A stretch of 64,000 nt of DNA from Rhynchopus euleeides. Taxonomy: Eukaryota; Euglenozoa; Diplonemea; Diplonemida; Diplonemidae. The DNA is taken from NCBI GenBank assembly GCA_963210315.1, contig OY723270.1, forward strand, positions 1,984,001 through 2,048,000, read 5' to 3'. The translations under genes and the position numbers were made by a program. The notes beneath the pieces are model-generated. The model searched no databases, was not told the DNA's origin, and was given only the letters and a program-made list of their open reading frames with translations. This document shows positions 41,736 to 50,597 of the stretch, in pieces. How positions within the stretch are numbered: the first letter of the stretch is position 1; each line of letters begins with the position of its first letter.

Positions 41736-41825
41736 CACACATCCCCTTCGACCAGGCACACCGACTCACCACACATACACAAGCCGCTTGTTGCCCCTCC
41801 CTCCCTCCCACCCTCCTCCTGCACG

Positions 41826-42942
41826 ATGGCCGATGTCATTACCGATGACCTGCAGCGGAAGCGCACGTTCTTCATCAAGTCGGAGTGCAATGAGATTGCC
41901 CTCCCAGTCCACGACGCAGGGCAGGGCACTGGGAGCTACTGGCTCGTCGCCCTGCCGGAGTCGGTGACGAAGGAGCTGAAGCGGCGGTCCGGCGTCCTCA
42001 AGTCCTTCCGCAGGAGGAACGGGTCGCGCGGATATTCCCTGCACACTGTGGAGCCCGGCCGCCTGGTCCAGCCGCACTGCCAGATGTGCGGCGCGCACGC
42101 TGCCTGCCCACATGATGTTGCGGGGAAGAAGATGCAGCCTATGCCCTGGGCGGCTTACGAGTCCCTCCCGCACTGCGAGTACTGTGGGGTGCGGCTGGCG
42201 AGCAAAGACACCTGCCGAGGCTGCGGTGCACGCGAGTACGGCATGCTTGCCCCGCCCGCCACCCAGGAGCGGCCCCACTGCGTCGTGCGCGAGACGCGGA
42301 AGCACCTGCATGGGAAGGAGTTCAGCTACTCCTACGGGCTTGACAGGACGCCTATCGCGCAGCGCGTCAGCGTCATCGACAGTGTGTCGGAGACTGAAAA
42401 GCGGTCGAAGGAGGCGACCGATGACAGCGTCGATGTGACGGAATACCAGCGGCTCGATGCAATGTCTGGCCTCTCTTTCAAGAAGAAGTCTGATGAGGAG
42501 GTGCTGGACATTGTCCTCCGTGCGCTGAAGAGGAGGACCAGCAACAAGGTGTGTTCAGCTCCCCTGTGTCAGCGTGTGTGCAGCTGCGTGTTGACGAGTT
42601 GGTGAAGATCAGAAGGGCGTGCAATGAACACGTTACAACTTGCCGTTGCCCCACATTTGCAGTGCGCTGAGGAATCATCAGAATAAGCGCGTGGCGAATC
42701 CCCCCACTCCACACACCCATCCGGCAACCCACCACCACCACACACAGCTGATGCTCCTGGAGCAAGTTGTCGAAATTTCGGGCGAACCACGGCCTGCTGT
42801 TGCCCGCGTCTTGCGTATGCCCGCGCTCACCCATTCCTTGTGCTGCCTCACCTCTGACCGAGCAAGACTCCCCCACCACCACCACACCTCTACAGCGCGC
42901 ATCGCCGAACGCAACGAGACTGGCCTGTGGAAGTTGAAGTAG
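41826..42942 (+). CDS. TFIIF-beta (RAP30)-like protein with zinc-ribbon insert, three exons
   Basis: Exons 41826-42548, 42748-42814 and 42896-42942 give 278 residues. Donors are AAG-GTGTGT and TGC-GTATGC; acceptors are ACACACAG and CTCTACAG. Phases fit, and the second intron is only 81 nt. The N-terminus has the TFIIF-beta strand pattern (SYWLVALPESVTKELKR). The C-terminus is the family's winged helix (EEVLDIVLRALKRR, LMLLEQVVEISGEPRPAVAR, ETGLWKLK), which contacts promoter DNA. Between them lie Cys85/Cys88 and a four-Cys ribbon (Cys117, 120, 130, 133), not part of textbook TFIIF-beta. TFIIF accompanies RNA polymerase II in initiation. The assignment rests on the two ends; a divergent relative such as TFIIE-beta is the main alternative. 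Confidence 0.65.
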
Positions 42943-43883
42943 TGGGGGGGGGGGGGGTGTGTGACACAGCCCACACCGTCAACTGCCCTCCCTCCTCAGG
43001 CAACTGCCTGTGCGTGAGTCTTCTCAGCCAGGCGGGATGTCCCCCCCACGTCACGGCTTTTCTCGTTCCACACTGGGGGGGGATGTGGGGTGCGGCATGG
43101 CGCCTTCTGCGTGCAGGTCGCCCCCCCTCGCCACCTGGCCCCTGCCCCTGTCCCCCCCCCCCCCCCCCGGGTCGTTCTGGCTTCTCTCTTGAGGGGCATA
43201 CCCGCCACCCTGCCCCCCCTCCCCCCGCCCCCGCCTTCTAACCTTCGCAACCTTGACTGCGCCCCCGCGGCACCGCCTGCTGCGGGCCCCCGGCTGCCGA
43301 TCCGCCGCAGCTGAAATGACAAGACTCTTCTCAGTACCTCTCTCACCCCTCTTCCCTTCCTCCTTGAACCTTCGCATCCCACGGGAGCCTTTCGCTCTGC
43401 GCCACTGTGTGTGTGTGTTTCAAGCTGTGTCACTTAGCAGCCATAGTGTTGCGAGGCGGTGCACCTGTCCTCACTTCTGAGTCAGTGCAGCTGCACTTCT
43501 GAGCGAAGGCTCTCTCTGTTGCACCCCGATCAGCGTGTCGCATCTCGCCCGGGCCGCCTGCCAAACGCCAATGCCTGCACTAAAATGCGGTGGCCCCCCA
43601 CCTGGTGGAGCGGTTTACACCAAAGCCATCTATATTTCGGAGAAAATCAACACCACCTGCACCCCACCCACCACACCAGGAGCAGCGTCGGCAGGCGCGT
43701 GCGGCGGGTGCCCCACCCACCCATTCTCTGCCACACCCCCCACGCCCACCCCCCCCTTCGAATCTCCCACCCCCCTGCATTGTATACCATATATACACAA
43801 GTCACCACCCCCCCCCTCTCCTCCCCCTATACCTTAGCTTTGCTCGGATCCTTGCCCCCCACCTTCCCCCCACCCCCACCGCC
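42943..43883. other. Intergenic, C-rich
   Basis: A G run follows the stop, then C-rich tracts near 43150 and 43220. The frame of the next gene is open leftward to about 43590, but it translates Pro/Thr/His-rich leader without a domain. No gene on either strand. Confidence 0.55.
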
Positions 43884-46800
43884 ATGTCGGACGACGGCGG
43901 GTGCCTGGCAGACGTGCCCCCGCCAGACGCTGTGGATGCATCCCACCTCTCTGCCGCTGGGTCGCCTCTCCGGTCCCCGGTGCCCCATAGCCCGCACAGC
44001 GCTGCGAGGAAGGGGCGTGGCGCGTATGCCTTCACACACCCGGAGTGGGATAGGCCCTGGAGGTCGAAGTCGCAGCAGCGGTTTGCGGATGCGATGGCGA
44101 GGAAGGAGATCGAGTCCGAATCCTACGCCCAGAAGAATGCGGTGCTGCGGCGGCAGCTGCAGCTTGCGGAGGCGGAGCTGAAGAAGGGTTCTGCGGAGCA
44201 CGGGGCAGACCTCCGCTTCATGGAGGCGGAGCGGCGGGACGAGATGAAATCGAAGGATGACCAGATCGAGCGCCTCCGGGACGAAGGCAGCAGGGTGGAG
44301 ATGGCGCTCCAACGCCAGCTCGTGGCCCTCCAGCGGCAGCGAGATGACGAGCGCCGCACCTCCGGGGAGCGGATCCGCAGCCTGGAGAAGGAGCTGTCGA
44401 AGCAGTCGGAGGCTCACTCCCGCGCTGTCGCGGAGATGGCGCAGCGCGGCAAGCTTGAGATGGACAGCATGATGAAGGTTGTCGACGCGAAGGAGAAGGA
44501 GCTTTCGGATGCGGAGGCGAGGCACCGGAGGGATGCGGAGGCCCTGATGGATGCGCGCGACACCAGCAACGGGGCCTTGCTGAAGCAGCTGCATGAGATT
44601 GACGACAACTGGCGCCGTGCGCTCGACCAGCAGCAGGATAGGACCTCGGAGCTCCGCAAGCAGGACCTCGTGAGGATCTCGTCCCTCGAGGCCGACCTCC
44701 TGCAGGAGAAGGAAAAGCAGGCAGACACGCAGAAGAAGCTGACCCTTGCGGAGCGGAAGAAGGGCAGCGATGAGAGCGCGTCCTCCCTCTGGACTGCGAA
44801 GATCACGGCCCATGTCGACACAATGGTGAACTCGTTCTCCGCCCCGCCCCCGACAGTGGAGGTGCCCCAGAAGGACAAACCGCAGGACCCCCTGCATGAG
44901 AGGCTGTGGCAGCGCCTGATGCAGCTGTGGGAGCTCATCAAGGATGACCATGCTGCTGCGAAGAAGACGCGCGAGGATCTGCACGACACCCGCTTCAAGG
45001 CGAAGGAGGTGGAGCGGACGGAGCAGGAGAAGTGGGACGCGCGGCGGCGGGACCTGTCCAACGTCGAGTATGCGGTTGACGAGGTGCGGCAGAAGCAGGA
45101 CAGGCTGGGGCACGCCTTCCAGGAGCTGCGGCTGCACACCGAGAAGATGGAGGAGGCGGAGCGGCACCTGTCGCAGCGGCTGCGGTTCTTCATCGACGAT
45201 GCGGTGCAGGCGGAAGAGGCCCGCCTGCAGCCAGGTGCAGCGCCTGCCCCGAAGCCAGGTACGCTGTCTGTCGTTGCTGTTGCGGCAGCAGGCACGCCGC
45301 ACTGGTCGGACCGGATCATGGTATGGTGTTGCCTGCTCTGGCAGCAACATGTTTGCTGTAGGAGTGGGTGTAGGATCGCCAACGCATCAACACAAAGCTG
45401 TGTAGTGTCGCGATAAGAAGTTTGAAGAGAAGAGCAGGGCTGAAGGGTTGCGCGATGCCACACATCTCCCCCCCCCACCCCCTCCCTCTGTTGTGGGCAC
45501 AGCTCTCAATCCTGAACGGTGTTGTGACGTTTCGCCCACCCACCCACCCCCTCTCCACCACCCGCAGCACCGCTCTGCGCTGGATCTGTACTCTCGGACT
45601 GTCAGGGCTGCAGCACACCGCAGAGGCGGATACGAGGTACGCAGTGATGCCTGTCTCTTGACACCGAATCGCCAGGCTTGCTGGAACCACCCACGACAAA
45701 CTGCCACCTCTCCTTCACTGTTCCACCCCCTCCCCACCACCCCCCTCTCTGCAGACTGTGTCACGGGGTGACACTTCTGTGTACCTCTTCCTGTCTACAT
45801 CGGACGCGTGCGGCTTTGCGCTCGACCTGCAGCTGTCGCTGTACAGCGCCAAATGGAGCGACTCCATCCTGCGAGGGGCACGCGCATCGCAGCAGGACGA
45901 CCAGCTGTGGCGCGGCGTCTGTGCCCGCGTCGCGGTCCACCATGGCTCAGTCAAGGTATGGCACACCTGCCTGCGACACACCGCACACCCCCCTTCCTGC
46001 TGGAGGGAGGTGTGGATGCGTGCAGCAATGCAAACAGATGACCCTTGTGGCATGATTCCCGAGAAGTCTGTTCTGCAGTATTATCGCTGCCACCGCCCCA
46101 CCCCACCCCCCCTCACCAACACACCCACCCACCCACCCACCCCCTACCCAGGCGACCAACAAAGGCCCGCTCGAGGAGCGTCGCTACGCCGGTGAGGCAA
46201 TGCTCTACTGCGCAGCCCTTCTCGGCAAAGCCGCCGCAGGGCAGATTGTCGTGTCGGGCGCCGTGTGGGATCTGATGCGCCACCGCACCGACGAGGTGCC
46301 CCGCTGCGAGATCACGAGCCTGGGTGCCCACACGGTGGCCGCCGCGACCGACCCCAGCGGCGCGACGTCGGATCGCCTCATGCAGCTGGTGCCCCACGGG
46401 CTGGCGGGGCGCCGCTTCCCCCCCATCACGCATGTGGAGGCAGAGAACTCGGCGCACTTCGAGCCCCTCGCTGACGCGCTCCGCAAGGAGACACTCGTGT
46501 TCCACACAGAAGGTGAAGGGCTGAGGCGTGGCCTGGAGGTGGTCTCCGAAGAGCTGGAGCAGGTCGGGAAGGCGGCGATCGTCTGCACGGGTCGTCTGCG
46601 CTCTCTGCAGGCGGTGAAGCCGTGGAAGCCGCAGGATTTGGTCAGCGCGTTCGCCTCGATCGACGAGCTTGTCCTGCTGCACGACACATCCCGCAAGCAG
46701 CTGGAGCAGCTGTCGCTTGCCCAGGAGGAGCTGATGCGCCAGCAGCACGGGTTGGAAGCTGCTGTGTCCATCCACAGCCACGGCCTGATGACGGAGTTGG

Positions 46801-47171
46801 AGCACAGGCGCGAGATGCATGCGATGAAGCAGGCACACCAGGAGGAGCTCGTCACCCTGCAGTCGCAGTGCAAGGCTGAAGCGCAGCGCCTGCTTGTGAA
46901 TGTCGTGAAGGCCGGCGGCGGGGCTGACTCATCACAGAACCTCAACCTGTCCGGTGGGGGTGTTGGCGGAGACGCCGATGCCCTGCCCTTCCCCGGCAGC
47001 ACCCGGTCCCCTTCGGGCCGTGCCAGGCAGAAGGGCCACGGCGCCCCCTCGGCGTCCGCTAAGCGGGGCGCGGTGGCGACGTGGGCAAGGTCGAAGCGGG
47101 GGCGGTCCCCGGCAACCCCCTCCATACACAGCAGGCCTGACAGCCTCTTGGGCGGGATCTCCTTTACCTGA
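43884..47171 (+). CDS. Coiled-coil protein with degenerate class III nucleotidyl cyclase domain, four exons
   Basis: Exons 43884-45320, 45568-45636, 45755-45955 and 46152-47171 (all phase 0) give 908 residues. Donors are ATG-GTATGG, GAG-GTACGC and AAG-GTATGG; acceptors are C-rich. Residues about 60-330 and 370-450 are coiled coil. A class III cyclase homology domain spans about 460-620 across all four exons: LSVVAVAAAGTPHW, RAAAHRRGGYE, SRGDTSVYLF, GFALDLQLSLYSAKW, CARVAVHHG, RRYAGEAM and GQIVVSGAVWDLM. Only one metal-binding Asp (Asp508) remains. The first Asp position is Ala467, the substrate-lysine position is Val, and the Asn/Arg transition-state pair reads Leu587/Ala591. It is therefore predicted inactive. 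A second coiled coil (about 740-800) and a basic Ser-rich tail follow. Probably a structural or regulatory protein, perhaps ciliary. Confidence 0.75.
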
Positions 47172-48610
47172 GTGAAAGGGGGAGAGTGTGCACCGTGGTG
47201 GGAGGGGTTTGGGGCGGGTGGTGGTGGTAGGGGGTGCCTGGCCCTGGGGTGTGTCAGAAGAGAGTCGGAGCAAACAAGCCTTGCCAAAAAGCCCCTGCTT
47301 GGTTCTTTTCGTGTTCTGCTGGAAAAAATGCGTTGTGGCATGCACAGCGCTCTCGTTGTGCCACAACCCTCGGTATACACTGTGCCTTTGTGAGTGTTAA
47401 GGTGTCACTGTGAATCGACTCGTCCTGCCTTACCCTGCTGTGGATGCGCCACACAGCATCCACAACGCGAACAAGGGAGATGTGTGAGCGAGACGGCAGC
47501 GGCACTTTTTCACGCCATATCTTGTAATGTTGTAATCACCGTGTGTCAAATAGAGAGACACATGGGAAGCAGCGCGTAGTTGAGTCCCATTTGTAGTCCT
47601 GCAGTAGCAAGCCAACAGCTGGTGTCCCCTCTGCCCTACCCCCCACCTCCACTGCTTACCCCCGCTCAAGCAGCTCCCTACTTCCCAGCCCGGGGTCTTG
47701 TCGGCCCCTGCTTATAGGTCAGTCCCAGCCACCAGCCCTGCCTGGCTGCAGCACGGTTCATGTGGTTCTAACGGGGTAAACAGCGTGTGTGGTGTTCTTC
47801 GTGTGGTCACTGTGCGATGCTAGTTTGCTCAGCTCAAACTGCAGATCCCGCGTCCTGTATTAGAGTTGGCGAGGGTCCTTCTGGCACACAGGTATCCTGC
47901 GAGGTCTTGCCAGTCCTCCAACGAAGAACGAAGCTACGCCTCATGCAAGTGTCAGCCTCTCTACTCTTCATCGCCACGTGGGGGCGAAGGCGAAAAAAAG
48001 TCCGCTGCGAGCAGGCTGCGGGCGGGTGTTGCGGGGCGGGTGCTGCTGCGAGCGGGGTGCTGCGGGCAATGCCCGCTGGTTGGGGGGCGGATACCTTTGC
48101 AGATCCACCGGACCCCCTCCTCCGAACCCGAAACCCAATTCCACCCCGTGCATGCTTCCGTACACCCGTCCAGGGTGTCTTCTGGCCGTGCCGTCACATT
48201 TTGCATGTGATGCACGGTGCAAGCTCAGGGTGATTTTCTTGATGCCAGTCAAACTTTCTTAGGGCTCTGCACTAAAGAAGCGTTGCCGCTCGCCCGACTT
48301 CAGACGTGCTCTGAACCCCTGGCGCGAGTGCGACTCGTGCATCGCAATTATACATTCTGTGAGTCCCTCGGCTAACCGCGACCTGCAGGCTGGGGGTATC
48401 GGGGTTGAAGTTTATGAATCTCTCGGCTTACTGTAACGTATTATCAGGGCTAATCGGGTGTTATGGCTGTGGGTGGTTGTGTCCAACGTTTTCCAATGTA
48501 TCCCACACACACACACCACACCCCCACTATGCAACATCAAACCAGGGCCTTCCCACCTCCCTTGCTGTCCCATCCCCCTGCACCCACGACCCCCCCCCCC
48601 CCCCCCCACG
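47172..48610. other. Intergenic, no gene seen
   Basis: About 1.4 kb with no coding-like frame on either strand. Ends in an (AC)n tract and a long C run directly before the next ATG, typical of leaders in this window. No repeat-family copy recognised. Confidence 0.55.
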
Positions 48611-49765
48611 ATGCAAGTGCACGTCAGCCTCCCGCAAGGCGACACCGAATGCCTCGAGGTCGACCCATCAGGCAACGTCTCTGCGCTGTACATCGCGCTT
48701 TCAAATGCGCTCTCTCCCGGGTGTGAGATAGACCTGGGTGCAATGATGGCTTCGAAGCAGCTGATGTTGGACGAGGAGATCCTCGACGACCTTGATCTCC
48801 CGCTGAGCAGCACATGCCTGGAGGACGGTAGCGAGGTCACAGTCATACACGGCACGCAGGTTGCAGCGATGCACGAGCTGCGCGAGCTCGGCGTCCTGGC
48901 GAAGGGGAATACGATATTCCGGAGGACGTTTGTCGAAAACGCGGTGAGATCTAAAGGGAAGAACAGGGCGGGCTCCGAGCGGCATGCCCGGATCTTGGAA
49001 CTGCTCTTTGCTGCAGGCGCCACGGCAACGGATGAACTGCTCGCCATCGCTGCGCGGAAGACAAACTACCGTGCGATGGAGATCCTCATTGACGCCGGAG
49101 CCACACCAACCGTCGACTGCGTCCATGCCATTTTCAACCCAGTGCAGTCGGTCCCCGAGGACAGGGCTCGTTGCATTCGCCTTCTCGGGTCAGACTTTCT
49201 CGCCGAGAAGGCAGCGGTCATGACGCGGATGATATATGCCAATGAGGTCGAGTCGTGCCGTATTCTCCATGAGCAGGGCGTTCCTCTGAAGGATCTGGCT
49301 TGGGTTGCTGTGCATAACCACCGTCATGACATCATCCGGGAGCTGGGACAGAAGGCAGACCGCGATGACGTGAACCGGGCGGCAGATTTGGCTGTCAACA
49401 CGCGCCAACAGGCGCCGACAGGTCACATGGTTGACGCGCTGCTCTCTTCCGGGGCGGATCCGAAACTTTTCCACGCGCTGAAGCTGGCAGAGAAGCTTGC
49501 TCGTTTTGGCAGCACTTCCGGTGGAATATCAGGGTGGGAGGTTGCGCATTGGACGAGGGTGCTGGAGGAGGGGTGCGTGGTGTACGACCCGGTCCCCACG
49601 GCTGTGCGCACCTTCAATGTGGAGCTGCTGAGAGCCCTCGTACCACGGACATCGAAGTACGTTTTCAAAATTGCGTTGGTGCAGCTGGGCAAGCTCAAGT
49701 CGGAAGGGAAGGCACCGCACCGGGCTGTGGAGTTGGAGTTCCACCTGAAGAAGGCAGTTGAGTGA
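48611..49765 (+). CDS. Protein with ubiquitin-like-fold N-terminus and ankyrin-like repeats, 384 aa
   Basis: The ATG at 48611 begins MQVHVSLPQGDTECLEVDPS. Residues 1-80 share a pattern with the N-termini of the genes at 55745 and 57605: short beta strands, a V-x-A-L-x-x-x-L helix, a DDL/DDA segment, an SxTxLExGxEVxV turn and a final strand. The overall look is ubiquitin-like. Residues about 120-330 are helical pairs in ankyrin rhythm (ARILELLFAAGATATDELLA, AMEILIDAGATPTVDCVH, VDALLSSGADPKLFHALKL), though somewhat degenerate. The C-terminus is a basic helix. One exon; no enzyme motif. Likely a protein-protein interaction adaptor. Confidence 0.75.
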   Translation: MQVHVSLPQGDTECLEVDPSGNVSALYIALSNALSPGCEIDLGAMMASKQLMLDEEILDDLDLPLSSTCLEDGSEVTVIHGTQVAAMHELRELGVLAKGNTIFRRTFVENAVRSKGKNRAGSERHARILELLFAAGATATDELLAIAARKTNYRAMEILIDAGATPTVDCVHAIFNPVQSVPEDRARCIRLLGSDFLAEKAAVMTRMIYANEVESCRILHEQGVPLKDLAWVAVHNHRHDIIRELGQKADRDDVNRAADLAVNTRQQAPTGHMVDALLSSGADPKLFHALKLAEKLARFGSTSGGISGWEVAHWTRVLEEGCVVYDPVPTAVRTFNVELLRALVPRTSKYVFKIALVQLGKLKSEGKAPHRAVELEFHLKKAVE

Positions 49766-50436
49766 CGGCACGGGGGTTGATGCTGCGAGTTGTGGAGGCG
49801 CCCAACACATCAAATCGCTCAAAAGGGTGAGATGCCGTGACCTACTTTCCCCTCTTCGCCGCATCTTTTTTGTGGGAATGTTGTGCAGCAAATCCATACA
49901 ACTATACACACACCCAACAGCCGAGCAGCCGTGTCCGCCTTCTTCCCGATTTTGACGTTGACGGTTCCACAAGCAGACAGAGTCCCACTGGGGATCTCCC
50001 CTCGCCTGTCTCTTTTGCAACTAGAGGCACACAGCGCTCATCGCCTTTCCGCCTATCTCTTTCGACTGGCAATGCACGCATGCATTTCTAAACCCCGAAA
50101 CCACCCCACACCCCCTCACTCTGTTGGTTATCCTCCCTACCGCACTCTGCATCTCCCCCGCCCTGTGAGTTCCGTGTGTGCGGGGGTGCCTTACCCTTAG
50201 GGGTGGCAGTATTGCCGTGTCACCATATACATGTGGTGCTGGGTCTCCAGGCCCATGCGATCTTCGAGCGACACAGTTCCTGAGGAAGTAAGGGGTCGTG
50301 ACAGAATTCGCTTCGCACGGTTTTGCGGACAGAGTTCCTAGCCCCATACCCACGACCCCCCCCTTCTCCTCAGGAGTCCGTGCCGCGCAAAACACCTTAG
50401 GCAGAGAGGGGGCAGCCTTAGGAGGCACAGCACACT
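49766..50436. other. Intergenic, no gene seen
   Basis: A diverged repeat core (GGAGGCGCCCAACACATCA) lies at about 49794, just after the stop. The rest is C/T-rich without coding character. Confidence 0.5.
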
Positions 50437-50597
50437 GAAGCGAGCGGAGGATCTGTGCCCCTCTCCCCCCCCTCCCCCCCCGCTTCACGCTTGCAAGGGG
50501 GTGCATAGCATCCCAGTCCCGAAACCGGTTGGCAGGCCTGCTGCAGTGCCACACCAACACACGCACCACCACCACTCTGCAGGTGTCTCTTGCAGCA
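50437..50597 (+). promoter_or_regulatory. 5' flank shared with the gene at 55745
   Basis: Shared blocks, in order, with 55535-55717 are ACTGAAGCG, GATCTG..GTGCCCCTCTC, a C-rich tract, GCTT(T)GCAAGGGGG, CCCAGTCCCGAAACCGGTTG, CTGCTGCAGTGCCACAC and CACTCTGCAGGTGTCTCT. The last block looks like a splice acceptor followed by the leader. The downstream proteins are unrelated, so this is a shared promoter or 5' exon rather than shared coding DNA. Confidence 0.75.

Noticed and set aside
41085-41825. N-terminal extension of the TFIIF-beta-like protein
   Set aside because: This in-frame stretch is the inverted dispersed repeat, not conserved coding sequence.
45259-45567. Intron donor at CAG-GTACGC (45259) in the coiled-coil gene
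   Set aside because: Using it would break frame with the next exon and delete the first strand of the cyclase-like domain; the donor at 45321 keeps phase 0 and the domain.
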